In this document: one piece after another, positions 1 through 9,453 of the stretch
Layout: the number at the start of each line of letters is the position of its first letter
Numbering within the stretch: the first letter of the stretch is position 1
Source of the DNA: Bremerella sp. TYQ1
GTDB taxonomy: Bacteria; Planctomycetota; Planctomycetia; Pirellulales; Pirellulaceae
Direction: 5' to 3'
Length of the DNA: 64,000 nucleotides
Assembly (NCBI RefSeq): GCF_020150455.1
Contig: NZ_CP083740.1
Span: 930,001 to 994,000, forward strand
Program-made: the position numbers and the translations under genes
Notes under the pieces: model-generated
What the model was told of the DNA's origin: nothing
Seen by the model: only the letters and a program-made list of their open reading frames with translations
The model's database searches: none

Positions 1-2
1 TC

Positions 3-383
3 TCTACTACTCTATTGGTTATTATCTCGGTCGGGTTATCTGCAATTGGCTGCAATTCTGAACGCAAGCTTCCAACGCGATTCGACGTAAGTGGAAGCGT
101 TACTCTCGATGGTAAGCCCTTGGAGACGGGCTCTATTTCCTTTCGTTCAGAAAAGGATATTGCCGACGGAATGGTCGCTTCGGCTGATATTAAAGAAGGG
201 CAGTTTTCGGCAAAGGTGCCGCCTGGCGAGAAAACGATTGTTATTCACTCAATAGTTCAATCGACTGACCCGCGTGAGGAGTTCAAAGATCTTGTGCCGG
301 TCAAATACAACAAAAAGTCGACGCTAACGGCGAACGTCGATGTAGAGAATACTCAATTCACGTTTAACTTGACATCTGAGTAG
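3..383 (+). CDS. Secreted lipoprotein with carboxypeptidase-regulatory-like fold (5' end outside window)
   Basis: The reading frame is open to the left edge of the window, so the true start is probably just outside it; a TTG at position 15 is the first possible internal start. The N-terminus is hydrophobic and ends in a lipobox (LSAIGC), followed by a charged segment, which is the pattern of a lipoprotein anchored at its cysteine. The body (VSGSVTLDGKPLETGSI..., then a PPGEKTIVI stretch) matches the small planctomycete lipoproteins with a transthyretin or carboxypeptidase-regulatory-like beta sandwich. These typically sit next to DUF1501, DUF1553 or DUF1559 genes. No catalytic residues are visible. 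Its role is unknown, with surface binding or structure most likely. The family call rests on composition and context, not on a search. Confidence 0.7.
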   Translation, partial: STTLLVIISVGLSAIGCNSERKLPTRFDVSGSVTLDGKPLETGSISFRSEKDIADGMVASADIKEGQFSAKVPPGEKTIVIHSIVQSTDPREEFKDLVPVKYNKKSTLTANVDVENTQFTFNLTSE

Positions 384-651
384 CGAGTCGCGGCTGGCAG
401 CAGCAAATCCAGGTGACTTTCCAAATTTCGGTGGTCGCAAACGTGGCGATGTTGGATTCGATAATCCGAAGGAGAAACCTTCTGGATTAGTTAATCGTAC
501 GTCAATCCTACCCACTTGGCATGTCGCAAATTCTTAATGCTGTGTCGCATTCTTTCCTAGACAAGCCGGCTGTACGAACGAAAATCAGACATAAATGACG
601 AATCTATGGCTCGGATCGTCAAATGTCGCAGTTTCCTCAGCTATCACCGTG

Positions 652-3600
652 ATGACCAGAATTCGCCCCTTTCTTCTATTTGCCTTGATCCATGCCGGGC
701 TGTTCGTCAGCGGTGCCGCGATCCAAGCCGGAGACCTAGCACCGACAGCGGATCAGTTAGAGTTTTTTGAGCGTGAGGTTCGGCCCCTGTTGGCAACGCG
801 TTGCTACCAGTGTCACAGTGCTAAGGCGAAGCGTGTCGAAGGAAGTCTGCTGCTAGATAGTCGCAAGGCACACTTGCGTGGAGGTGACTCAGGTCCGGCT
901 ATCGTTCCGCGTGATGTTGATGGCAGCCTATTGATCGAAGCAGTACGCTACGAATCATACGAAATGCCACCCAAAGGCAAACTGCCCGACCGCGATATCG
1001 AAGTGCTCGAGCGTTGGATCGAGATGGGGGCACCGTGGCCCGAAGAAGAAGCTCCCACCTCGAATTCCCAGCAATACAAGTTTGATCTTGAGAAGCGGAA
1101 GTCTGAGTTCTGGGTATGGCAACCGATTGCCGATACCAAGGCTCCTGTTAACAAGGATGATGCTTGGCCTCACAATGAGATTGATCGCTACACGCTTGCT
1201 CGTCTCGAAGAAGCAGGACTAAAGCCGTCACGTGACGCGGATCGTACAGCTATTCTCCGTCGACTTTACTTTGACCTAATTGGATTACCACCGACGCCGG
1301 AAGAGATCAAAGCATTTCTCAGTGACCATGATCCTCAGGCTGTCGAGCGAGTCGTCGACCAGTTGCTTGAATCGCCGCATTTCGGAGAGCGCTGGGGACG
1401 TCACTGGCTCGATCTTGTACGGTATGCCGAGTCTCACGGGCACGAATTCGACATCGATGTTCCTAACGCATACCAATATCGTGACTACGTGATTCGTGCT
1501 CTTAATGCCGATGTGCCTTACGACCAGTTCGTCCGCGAACATATTTCAGGTGATCTGCTTCCCCAGCCGCGTTTGCATCCGACCGAGGGGTTCAATGAGT
1601 CCGTTCTCGGTACAGGTTTCTGGTTTCTGGGCGAAGGGGCTCATTCCCCAGTTGATATTCGTAAAGACGAAGCAGATCGCTTTGACAACATGCTCGACAT
1701 GATGTCCAAGACATTTCTGGGAGTCACCGTCGCGTGCGCTCGATGTCACGACCACAAGTTCGATGCCATTTCGACGGCTGACTATTATTCACTCTCCGGT
1801 TTTTTACAAAGTAGCGATTATCGTCAGATTCGCTTCGAATCGATTGAACAGAATCGGCGTGTGGCCCAACAAATTGCCCGAGTTGATGATAAGTATCAGC
1901 AACAAATTCTGGGTCTCTTAGACCATCATGGCATTCAGCTGCCGGCGCAAGCGGGCGAACTCAATGATGAAGCAATTGTTGTGGATTATGCGAACGTTAC
2001 GCATAGCCAATTCATGCAAGATGGGTTCATCTTTGGGAGTTCCCCCAGACGTGTTGGGCTTCCCTATCTGGCATCTGACGCAGGTACGGTGAAGGTTGCC
2101 ACATTTGGTGCCGCCGCTACCGATCCAATCTGGTCTGGATTGGATTCAATTACCGAAGGAGCCGTTCAGAATAGAAGTGCGATTGCAAAACTTCCCAAAA
2201 GCGGTCGGACACTGCGATCACCAACCTTTGAACTGAAAGACGGCCGGGTGAGTTGCCTTGCCAGCGGAGTTGGTACGGTTGTCGCGTGCGTAGATTCTCA
2301 TCGCCTTGTTGCAGGCCCACTTCATAAGGAGACTATTGTTCCAGTTAAGGAAGGGCAGCGGTGGGTAACGCTGCATTTGGATCGATACGTTGGTCATCGC
2401 CTTCATCTTGAGTTCGTTCCGGCTATCGACAAGCAGATGTCCGTTCGCCTTGTGACGCAAGGTCTTGACGCTGACGGACTCGCGGATCTTGATCGGCGTC
2501 TGGCTGCGTTGGATAAGCCGAATATTGAGTATGCTCATGCGGCCGAAGCCATTTTGAGCGGTGCCAGTTTACGCGGCATTGTTCAAGCCTGGAAACGGGA
2601 GCGAGCAGAGCTTGCGTCGAAAATTGTTCGCAGTTCGCGAGTCGCTCCGGCGATGATGGACGGCACTGGTGAGGATGACCGAATACTCATTCGAGGTAAT
2701 TCCTCGAAACCGGGTGACATTGAACCACGGCATTTCCTGACCGCGGTCTCTGGCAACTCGCCACTTCCCGTTCAAGAAGGAAGCGGTCGACTAGAACTTG
2801 CGGACCTCATAAATGATACAACTAATCCGCTGACGTCACGCGTCATTGTCAACCGAATCTGGCACCATCTGATGGGTCGTGGAATTGTACCGACTGTCGA
2901 CGACTTGGGTTATTTGGGCCAGCGGCCGACTCATCCGGAATTGCTAGATCATTTGGCAACTCGCTTCGTTGCCGACGGGCGTAGCATTAAGCAAATGATC
3001 AAATACATTGTGCTTTCTCGGACCTATCAGCAGTCAAGCTATGCCAGTCCTGAATCACTGGAAGCAGATCCCAAGAATCTGCTTTGGCATCATCGCCCCC
3101 CGCGACGTCTGCAGGGGGAAGTGATTCGCGATTCGATGTTAGCGCTGTCTGGACGACTCGATCCAGAATTCTACGGTCCGCCTGTTCCGATTCACCTGAC
3201 ATCATTTATGGATGGTCGAGGCCGGCCAAGCAAGAGCGGACCACTCGATGGCGATGGTCGGCGTTCCATCTACATCGCAGTGCGGCGAAACTTTCTCTCG
3301 CCGTTCATGCTGACGTTTGATACGCCTGTTCCGTTCAGTTCGATGGGGCGACGCAACGTGTCGAACGTTCCAGCTCAGGCTTTGACTCTATTAAATGATC
3401 CGCTTGTCGCTGAGTTGGCGTACAAGTGGGGCGAGCACGCGTTACAAAATGTCGCTGGCGGCAACAACAAGATGAAGGAACGAATCGAGTGGATGTACGT
3501 CTCTGGATTCGGAAGGTATCCAACGAATCAGGAAATTGAGGCCGCAGCGGACTATTTGCAGACGCAAGCCTCGCAGCGGAACGTCTCAAAGGACGATCCT

Positions 3601-3663
3601 GAGCTCTGGGCGAGTTTCGCGCATATATTGGTGAATACCAAGGAGTTCATTTTTCTCCGATGA
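652..3663 (+). CDS. PSCyt1-DUF1549-DUF1553 domain protein (planctomycete cytochrome c-like)
   Basis: This is a large secreted protein of a family very abundant in Planctomycetes. From the ATG at 652 it begins with a signal peptide (basic start, FLLFALIHAGLFVSG core, AIQA cleavage region); an ATG at 595 in the same frame would add 19 residues and hide that signal. Domains in order: PSCyt1, a cytochrome c-like segment with heme motif CYQCH at about residues 51-55 and a MPPKGKL stretch that may supply the axial Met; DUF1549 from about 170 to 385, containing a second CxxCH (CARCH, about 362-366); a middle region that may be a carbohydrate-binding-like fold; and DUF1553 from about 715 to 975. Known members are thought to act in periplasmic electron transfer linked to polysaccharide breakdown. 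The next gene (DUF1501) overlaps by ATGA, the usual pairing for this family. Confidence 0.93.
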   Translation: MTRIRPFLLFALIHAGLFVSGAAIQAGDLAPTADQLEFFEREVRPLLATRCYQCHSAKAKRVEGSLLLDSRKAHLRGGDSGPAIVPRDVDGSLLIEAVRYESYEMPPKGKLPDRDIEVLERWIEMGAPWPEEEAPTSNSQQYKFDLEKRKSEFWVWQPIADTKAPVNKDDAWPHNEIDRYTLARLEEAGLKPSRDADRTAILRRLYFDLIGLPPTPEEIKAFLSDHDPQAVERVVDQLLESPHFGERWGRHWLDLVRYAESHGHEFDIDVPNAYQYRDYVIRALNADVPYDQFVREHISGDLLPQPRLHPTEGFNESVLGTGFWFLGEGAHSPVDIRKDEADRFDNMLDMMSKTFLGVTVACARCHDHKFDAISTADYYSLSGFLQSSDYRQIRFESIEQNRRVAQQIARVDDKYQQQILGLLDHHGIQLPAQAGELNDEAIVVDYANVTHSQFMQDGFIFGSSPRRVGLPYLASDAGTVKVATFGAAATDPIWSGLDSITEGAVQNRSAIAKLPKSGRTLRSPTFELKDGRVSCLASGVGTVVACVDSHRLVAGPLHKETIVPVKEGQRWVTLHLDRYVGHRLHLEFVPAIDKQMSVRLVTQGLDADGLADLDRRLAALDKPNIEYAHAAEAILSGASLRGIVQAWKRERAELASKIVRSSRVAPAMMDGTGEDDRILIRGNSSKPGDIEPRHFLTAVSGNSPLPVQEGSGRLELADLINDTTNPLTSRVIVNRIWHHLMGRGIVPTVDDLGYLGQRPTHPELLDHLATRFVADGRSIKQMIKYIVLSRTYQQSSYASPESLEADPKNLLWHHRPPRRLQGEVIRDSMLALSGRLDPEFYGPPVPIHLTSFMDGRGRPSKSGPLDGDGRRSIYIAVRRNFLSPFMLTFDTPVPFSSMGRRNVSNVPAQALTLLNDPLVAELAYKWGEHALQNVAGGNNKMKERIEWMYVSGFGRYPTNQEIEAAADYLQTQASQRNVSKDDPELWASFAHILVNTKEFIFLR

Positions 3664-4352
3664 ACAATCACAGCGTATATCCGTGCCAGCGTTATCAATC
3701 GAAGCCTACAACGCGTCGCGAGATGCTTGCGAGTTGCCTGGGTGGCTTTGGTGCAGTCGCACTGGCTGGGCTGCAATCGGACGCCGCATTTGCTGGCACA
3801 AAGAACTCACCAGCAGTCCCCGGACATGCCGGTCATGGTCCTCATCACAAAATCCGCGCCAAGAATGTGATCTTCCTCTACATGGACGGGGGCCCATCAC
3901 AGGTAGATACATTCGATCCAAAGCCGATGCTGGATAGGCACAACGGTAAGGATCCCGGCCAACTATTCGACGTCGAACCGACGCAGTTCAATAACAACGG
4001 CACGGTTTTGGCCAGTCCGTGGAAGTTCAAACGGCATGGCGAATCTGGTATTCCCGTGAGCGGTCTGTTTCCACACGTAGCGAAGTGTGTGGACGAGTTG
4101 GCAGTGGTTCGCTCCATGACTTCCGAATTTCCCGAACATACGTTCGCGAACTATTTCCTGCATACAGGCAGCGGACTCCAGGGGCGCCCCAGCATGGGAG
4201 CCTGGGTGAACTATGGCCTTGGCAGTGAATGCCAGAACCTGCCGGGATTCGTCGTGCTCAACGGCGGATTGATTCCGCCGAACTGGCGGGCGCCCGACTG
4301 TCCTGGTCAACACCCCTGGAAGCCCTTTCGATTCCAGGTAAGAGCCGGTTAG
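3660..4352 (+). pseudogene. Truncated DUF1501 protein (N-terminal half only)
   Basis: The start overlaps the stop of the DUF1553 gene (ATGA). The N-terminus carries a twin-arginine signal (TTRREMLASCLGGFGAV), and the body has the family signature NVIFLYMDGGPSQVDTFDPKP and the FPEHTFANYFLHTGSGLQGRPSMGAW region in shorter form. DUF1501 proteins are normally about 450-490 residues. This one follows the family only to GGLIPP, near position 4280, and then runs 23 unrelated residues to a stop, giving 230 aa. The C-terminal half of the sulfatase-like alkaline-phosphatase-type fold is missing, so the product is probably not functional. The break looks like a deletion joining this gene to the end of another one. 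A sequencing or assembly error cannot be excluded without reads. Confidence 0.85.
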
Positions 4353-4420
4353 GTGATCCGCGACTACTCAGTGCCCTACTGGTTGTAGTTATGGTGATTC
4401 TCTACTGGCTCTTCAGATAG
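4281..4420 (+). pseudogene. Possible C-terminal tail of a membrane transporter gene, left by a deletion
   Basis: In the frame that begins right where DUF1501 similarity ends, the sequence reads as a short amphipathic stretch, then RLGDPRLLSALLVVVMVIL and YWLFR before a stop at 4420. That is a charged loop, one transmembrane helix and a short cytosolic end, as at the end of sodium:solute symporters that often follow DUF1501 genes in planctomycetes. I infer that a deletion removed the second half of DUF1501 and most of a downstream transporter gene. The identity of the transporter is a guess from pattern only. The helix alone could be chance. Confidence 0.35.
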
Positions 4421-4445
4421 ACCGAGTACTCAAAGGTAAGAAAAC

Positions 4446-5471
4446 GTGGAAACAAGACGACTCGGACGCACGAACCTCGAAATCAGTGTGCTTTCAATAG
4501 GAGGTCTTTATACGTCATCGCTCGCAGGTGGTGTCGCCGAAACGCGGCGAATCATGCGCCGTGCGATTGAGCTGGGCATCAATTCAATTGATACTGCCCC
4601 GGCTTATGCCGACAGTGAAAAAACAGTTGGTAATGCAATCGTCGATATCGACGCGCCGTTGATCGTCACAACGAAACTCGGGGGAAGACCTCAGCCGTTT
4701 GACCCACAAAACATTGATGGTCTAAGGTATTCCGTAGACGAAAGTCTGCGATTGCTGGGACGTGATCACATCGACATTCTCATGGTCCATGAACCTGATC
4801 GTCCGCAGCAATATCCGTGGTGGACCAGTTACGATCCGCTTGAAGGTCCGGCCTTAGAACTGATGGACGAGCTAAAATCCGCAGGAAAGATTCGTTACAC
4901 CGGACTGGCCGGAACAACTGTCACCGAAATGTCGGCACTCGTCGCTACGGGGCGATTTGATGTTGTGCTTACGGCATTTAACTACAACGCCCTTTTCCGC
5001 GAAGCAGAGTCGACCGTGTTCCCTGTGGCCAAAGAACAAGACATTGGGATTGTAGTGGGCTCGACATTCGGCCAGGGCTTCCTGACACGAAGTGCCAATG
5101 TCAAGCAACGTCCAATCTGGCTGTCTGAAAAGCGTGCCGAACAGCTGCAAGCCTACTATGATCTGCTAGATGAGTCAGGAATACCGGCGTATGAGCTATG
5201 CTTGCGATTCGCTGTTGGTAACTCAGACATCTCCACTGTTCCAATCGGTTGCAAAACGATCGAGCATCTTGAATCGTGTGTCGTAGCCGTTGAAAAGGGG
5301 CCATTGCCCAAAGACATTCTGAACCGGCTCAATGAGATTGCTGCGATGCTTCCCTACCGACCCTACGAAGAGCCAATGATACTTCCCCTGGAAAAGAACT
5401 ACATCGGTCCAGGCATCGCCAACATGGGAGCGGCTGTTCAAGTAGGAAAACTAGAACTGGCGAACAAATAG
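4446..5471 (+). CDS. Aldo/keto reductase
   Basis: A 341-residue NADPH-dependent oxidoreductase of the aldo/keto reductase family, starting at a GTG. The catalytic tetrad is visible: Asp49 and Tyr54 in SIDTAPAYADSE, Lys77 in VTTKLGG and His115 in MVHEPD. The start ETRRLGRTNLEISVLSIGG is the standard first beta strand and glycine turn. The overall pattern resembles L-galactose/D-arabinose (threo-aldose) 1-dehydrogenase-like members, which oxidise sugars such as fucose or galactose to lactones. There is no signal peptide, so the enzyme is cytosolic. Its stop is immediately followed by the ATG of the beta-propeller gene (5472), so the two are very likely cotranscribed and coupled. With three sulfatases downstream, a role in catabolism of a sugar released from sulfated glycan is plausible but inferred. 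Confidence 0.93.
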   Translation: METRRLGRTNLEISVLSIGGLYTSSLAGGVAETRRIMRRAIELGINSIDTAPAYADSEKTVGNAIVDIDAPLIVTTKLGGRPQPFDPQNIDGLRYSVDESLRLLGRDHIDILMVHEPDRPQQYPWWTSYDPLEGPALELMDELKSAGKIRYTGLAGTTVTEMSALVATGRFDVVLTAFNYNALFREAESTVFPVAKEQDIGIVVGSTFGQGFLTRSANVKQRPIWLSEKRAEQLQAYYDLLDESGIPAYELCLRFAVGNSDISTVPIGCKTIEHLESCVVAVEKGPLPKDILNRLNEIAAMLPYRPYEEPMILPLEKNYIGPGIANMGAAVQVGKLELANK

Positions 5472-6422
5472 ATGAGAGTCATCATGAAATCGGCACTATT
5501 ATGGGTGTATCTAATCGCCTTCCTTTCCTGGTCAACTTGCATCAGCGCACAAGAAGTAACACACGGTTTTCTGGCATGTGGTCAAAAAACCTATCTTATG
5601 GGAGCGGATGGTAAGGCAAGCTGGACGTATCCGGCTGCCACGCGAGACGGATATGTTCTTGGCGACGGAACGGTCATCCTGACACTTAGCAAATCAAAGC
5701 AATACAAGGGTGGGGCGGTCATCAAGATCAGCCCGGAAAAAAACGAAACGCTCCTTTGGAAAGGCACACAAAGCGAAGTCAACAGTGCGCATCCAACTCC
5801 TGAAGGAAACCTGGTTATTACTGAAGCGGGGAACAATCCGCGTCTCGTCGAAATCAGTCCTGATGGCGAGATTGTTCTGGAGTTTCCGTTGGCTTGTCAG
5901 AAGCAGAATCATCATATGCAGACACGGATGGCGCGGAAGCTCCCTGATGGAACTTACCTCGTGCCACATTTGCTTGACTTTGCCGTCTTCCATTATGACA
6001 GGGAAGGGAAGGTCCTCAGCAAGCTAGATACAACCGTGCCAGGCGATAGCGATCACAAAATCCACACTTGGCCTTTTACAGCGATCCGACATGGTGATGG
6101 TCACACGCTCGTCTGCTGTACACACGGTAACCGCGTTGTTGATTTTGATAGCGACGGCAATATCGTTTGGACTCTCAATAACGATGATTTGCCCGGAGAA
6201 TGGCTTCAAGATCCCTGCGGCGGGCAGGTGTTGCCAAGTGGCAATATTGTCATCACGAGCTACGCCGCTGGCCGTGCAGATCCGAACGCTCCTAAGATGT
6301 TCGAAGTGACACCCGACAAGAAAGTTGTATGGAGCTATGCAGACGGACAAAAGGTCGGAATTCATCACTTCCAAGTGATCTCAACCAACGGAAAGAAGCT
6401 GGAAGAGCCTGCACTCAAGTAA
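5472..6422 (+). CDS. Secreted beta-propeller (PQQ-like repeat) protein
   Basis: A 316-residue protein with a signal peptide (MKSALLWVYLIAFLSWSTCISAQ, second ATG at 5484). The rest consists of repeated beta blades with the recurring pattern DGxIxW/WSY: LMGADGKASWTYP, ISPDGEIVLEF, DSDGNIVWTL, VTPDKKVVWSY, separated by LPDGTYLV, LPSGNIVI and TPEGNLVI turns. This resembles the beta-propeller family related to aryl-sulfotransferase and PQQ-repeat proteins. No enzyme motif is clear, although the conserved histidines (HHMQTR, HKIHTW, IHHFQV) could line a central pocket. The gene abuts the upstream aldo/keto reductase without a gap and its stop abuts the ATG of the first sulfatase, so the three form a tight operon. 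A sugar-binding or scaffold role at the cell surface is only inference. Confidence 0.8.
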   Translation: MRVIMKSALLWVYLIAFLSWSTCISAQEVTHGFLACGQKTYLMGADGKASWTYPAATRDGYVLGDGTVILTLSKSKQYKGGAVIKISPEKNETLLWKGTQSEVNSAHPTPEGNLVITEAGNNPRLVEISPDGEIVLEFPLACQKQNHHMQTRMARKLPDGTYLVPHLLDFAVFHYDREGKVLSKLDTTVPGDSDHKIHTWPFTAIRHGDGHTLVCCTHGNRVVDFDSDGNIVWTLNNDDLPGEWLQDPCGGQVLPSGNIVITSYAAGRADPNAPKMFEVTPDKKVVWSYADGQKVGIHHFQVISTNGKKLEEPALK

Positions 6423-7922
6423 ATGAAAAGCCCGTTGTGTAATCAAATGAAACTTTCATACATCATTGCTTTCGCGAGTCTTCAGTTGGTCCCGCTGCTG
6501 GCGGTCGCTGATCAACCCAATTTTGTCATCATTTTCACTGATGACCAGGGCTATCAGGATGTAGGCTGCTTTGGTTCGCCCGATATTCGCACTCCCCGTC
6601 TGGATGCCATGGCAGAAGACGGAATGAAGTTTACCAGCTTCTACGCTCAGCCTATTTGTGGACCCTCTCGGGCCGCTCTCATGACCGGCTGCTATCCGCT
6701 ACGAGTCGCCGAACGTGGCAACATCAAACAGGTGCATCCGATCCTACATGAAGACGAAATCACGATCGCTGAAGTGTTGAGAGCGAAAGGCTATGCGACC
6801 GCCTGCTTTGGAAAGTGGGATTTGGCGAAACATTCTCAGGCAGATTTCTTCATGGATCTTTTTCCGACCCGACAGGGATTCGACTACTTTTATGGAACGC
6901 CTACCAGCAATGACCGCATCGCGGACCTTTACCGCAATGAAGAACTGATTGAACCTGCAACCGATTTGGCAACGTTGACTAAGCGTTACACTGATGAAGC
7001 CATTGCCTTCATGCGAAAGAACAAGGATCAGCCGTTCTTCGTCTATCTCCCTCATTCAATGCCACACACTCGGCTGGCCGCGTCCGCTGAGTTTAAGGGT
7101 AAGAGCAAGCGTGGCCTCTATGGTGACGTGATAGAAGAGATCGACTTCAACGTTGGCAGAATCCTGGACGCGATCGATGAGATGAGTTTGGCGGATAAAA
7201 CCTATGTTCTCTTCACGAGCGACAATGGCCCCTGGCTGATCAAGAACAAGCATCATGCAGACGGTCATCTGAAAGGTGACCATGGAGGATCGGCCGGATC
7301 GCTGCGAAGTGGCAAAGTGTCAACATTTGAAGGGGGTGTTCGGGTACCAGCGATTCTTTGGGCACCGCGCAAGGTACCCGCGGGAACCGTTTGTGATTCG
7401 ATTGCCACGACGATGGACGTTATGCCGACGTTTGCAGCGCTGGCGGGTGCCGAGTTGCCAGCGGATCGAGTGATCGACGGTGAGGATATTCGCCATCTCT
7501 TTCACGGTGACTTCGATAAGGCAAACGCCGATAAGGCGTTCTTCTACTATCTGCGAGTCCATCTTCAAGCGGTACGCCAGGGCAAGTGGAAGCTTCATTT
7601 GCCAAGAGAAAAAGAACCCATTGGAGCTGCTCCGTTTAGTCGCAACACCCATATTGCTCCGGTGGATCGAGTTGGCTTTGAAGAGCCATTTCTAGTTGAT
7701 CTGGAGAACGATCTTGATGAATCAACCAACTTGGCTGCGGAGAATCCGGAGGTAGTTGAGAGACTGACTCAACTGGCTGAGTCGATGCGTAAAGATCTGG
7801 GTGACTATGATCACGTTGGAACGAACATGCGGTTCTTTGATCCGTTGGAGGTTCGCCCCGTCAAACCACCTGTTCCATCGTTTCCCGCACGAAAGGGAAT
7901 TTCGTCGCAACATAGCAAATGA
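6423..7922 (+). CDS. Secreted type I sulfatase (first of three)
   Basis: A 499-residue alkaline-phosphatase-superfamily arylsulfatase that hydrolyses a sulfate ester, probably on a polysaccharide. A signal peptide is clearest from the second ATG (6447, MKLSYIIAFASLQLVPLLAVAD). The metal-binding Asp pair lies in FVIIFTDDQG (Asp40/Asp41) and the catalytic site is CGPSRAALMTG with Cys79, which a formylglycine-generating enzyme converts to formylglycine in the C-x-P-S-R context. A further metal site is [10 protein letters not shown], and the conserved FGKWDL, PHSMPHT and GGVRVPAILW elements are present. FGKWDL has Asp where most sulfatases have His (GKWHL), a noteworthy substitution near the active site. 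It starts at the base after the stop of the beta-propeller gene. The substrate cannot be predicted. Confidence 0.94.
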   Translation: MKSPLCNQMKLSYIIAFASLQLVPLLAVADQPNFVIIFTDDQGYQDVGCFGSPDIRTPRLDAMAEDGMKFTSFYAQPICGPSRAALMTGCYPLRVAERGNIKQVHPILHEDEITIAEVLRAKGYATACFGKWDLAKHSQADFFMDLFPTRQGFDYFYGTPTSNDRIADLYRNEELIEPATDLATLTKRYTDEAIAFMRKNKDQPFFVYLPHSMPHTRLAASAEFKGKSKRGLYGDVIEEIDFNVGRILDAIDEMSLADKTYVLFTSDNGPWLIKNKHHADGHLKGDHGGSAGSLRSGKVSTFEGGVRVPAILWAPRKVPAGTVCDSIATTMDVMPTFAALAGAELPADRVIDGEDIRHLFHGDFDKANADKAFFYYLRVHLQAVRQGKWKLHLPREKEPIGAAPFSRNTHIAPVDRVGFEEPFLVDLENDLDESTNLAAENPEVVERLTQLAESMRKDLGDYDHVGTNMRFFDPLEVRPVKPPVPSFPARKGISSQHSK

Positions 7923-7979
7923 CTCCGTAGTTGCTGCATGCTATTCCAGAACACTCATCTTTGATCAGGCATAACACAT

Positions 7980-9389
7980 ATGAAACAAGTCGTTTACTCG
8001 GTGGTCATCGCAATCATTACTGTGCCGTTAATGGGCAGTTCAAGCAAAGTCTATGGCGACGATCGCCCTAACATCATTTTGCTGCTGGCCGACGACCTCG
8101 GCTATGGAGATCTCTCCTGCTTTGGTAGCCCAGCCGTGAAGACGCCTAATCTTGATCGCCTTGCGGATGAGGGTTTGCTGTGCAATCGGTTTTACGCTGG
8201 CTCCGCCGTTTGCTCTCCCACGCGGGCTTCAGTGCTGACCGGCCGTTATCCTCTGCGATTTGGGATCACAAGACATTTCAATGACCGGGATCAATGGTTG
8301 CCAGAATCGGCGACGACGGTGGCCGAGCTCCTAAAAAAGGCGGGTTACAACACGGCACATGTTGGTAAATGGCATTTGGGCGGCCTTCATGTCGACCAAA
8401 ATGGCAAGCGGATGACTGATCAGCCTGGCCCCCGTCAGCACGGTTTTGATTTCTATCAGACGCAGATTGAGCAGCAACCAATTCGAGGACGGATGGGCCG
8501 AGAGCGAACGCTTTTCCGGCAGGGAGGAACGGTCCTCCTGCGAAACGACCAACGGGTCGGTGAGGATGATCCGTACTATTCCAAGCATTTCACGGACGCC
8601 AATGGCGACTTTGCGATTGAGATGATCGAGAAGTTTTCAGCCGAGCAAAAGCCATTCTTTATCAATGTGTGGTGGCTCGTTCCTCACAAACCTTACGAGC
8701 CTGCTCCCCAGCCGCATTGGTCGGGCACCGATGCCGAGGATATCAGCGACGATCAGCATCGCTTTCGATCGATGGTGCAGCATATGGACGCCAAAGTTGG
8801 GGAGATCCTTGAAAAGCTTGACGAATTGAAAATTGCGGACAACACGATCGTCCTCTTCACAAGCGATAATGGCGCCGCCTACGAAGGTTTCATACATGAC
8901 TTGAAAGGTGGCAAGACCGATCTGCATGACGGTGGAATTCGCGTACCGATGGTTGTTCGTTGGCCAGCGGCGATTCCGCCGGGGCAAATGTCCGACGCGT
9001 TTGGTCATACGAACGATCTTCTGCCCACGTTCTGCGACGCCGCAGGTATCCAACTTCCGAGCGAATTGCCAATTGATGGACTGAGCTTATTGTCTCACTT
9101 GAAGGGTGAGGCCACGCCAAGAAAAGAGGCGAGAGGAACTGTCTTCTGGCAGCTCAACCTCTACAAGAGTATCCAACGCCACTATCCGAAACCCAAACCC
9201 TATGCAACCGAAGTTGCCATGCGGGGTAAGTGGAAATTGCTTGCTCTCGAAGGTAAGCCTGTGGAGCTTTTTGACTTAGACACTGATCCAAACGAGAATC
9301 AGAACGTCCTGGGAGACCATCCTGATGTGGTCGCTTCCCTGAAAGCTGAACTCATCCAGTGGCTAAACGCGCCGCGGACGACCAGGTAA
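7980..9389 (+). CDS. Secreted type I sulfatase (second of three)
   Basis: A 469-residue sulfatase with a signal peptide ([19 protein letters not shown]). The formylglycine site is [16 protein letters not shown] with Cys78; metal ligands are Asp38/Asp39 in [15 protein letters not shown] and the DN pair in [26 protein letters not shown] and [12 protein letters not shown] are all present, so the active site looks complete. It resembles N-acetylgalactosamine-6-sulfatase or arylsulfatase A-like enzymes common in marine planctomycetes. The gap of 57 bases from the first sulfatase suggests the same transcript. It is only distantly similar to its neighbour, so the two probably act on different sulfate positions. 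No formylglycine-generating enzyme gene is seen in the window. Confidence 0.95.
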   Translation: MKQVVYSVVIAIITVPLMGSSSKVYGDDRPNIILLLADDLGYGDLSCFGSPAVKTPNLDRLADEGLLCNRFYAGSAVCSPTRASVLTGRYPLRFGITRHFNDRDQWLPESATTVAELLKKAGYNTAHVGKWHLGGLHVDQNGKRMTDQPGPRQHGFDFYQTQIEQQPIRGRMGRERTLFRQGGTVLLRNDQRVGEDDPYYSKHFTDANGDFAIEMIEKFSAEQKPFFINVWWLVPHKPYEPAPQPHWSGTDAEDISDDQHRFRSMVQHMDAKVGEILEKLDELKIADNTIVLFTSDNGAAYEGFIHDLKGGKTDLHDGGIRVPMVVRWPAAIPPGQMSDAFGHTNDLLPTFCDAAGIQLPSELPIDGLSLLSHLKGEATPRKEARGTVFWQLNLYKSIQRHYPKPKPYATEVAMRGKWKLLALEGKPVELFDLDTDPNENQNVLGDHPDVVASLKAELIQWLNAPRTTR

Positions 9390-9453
9390 CTCACCCCCAA
9401 CAGGTCTACCCACGAAACATCTCCCTTCCGGACCACCTGGTTTGAGATTCGCA

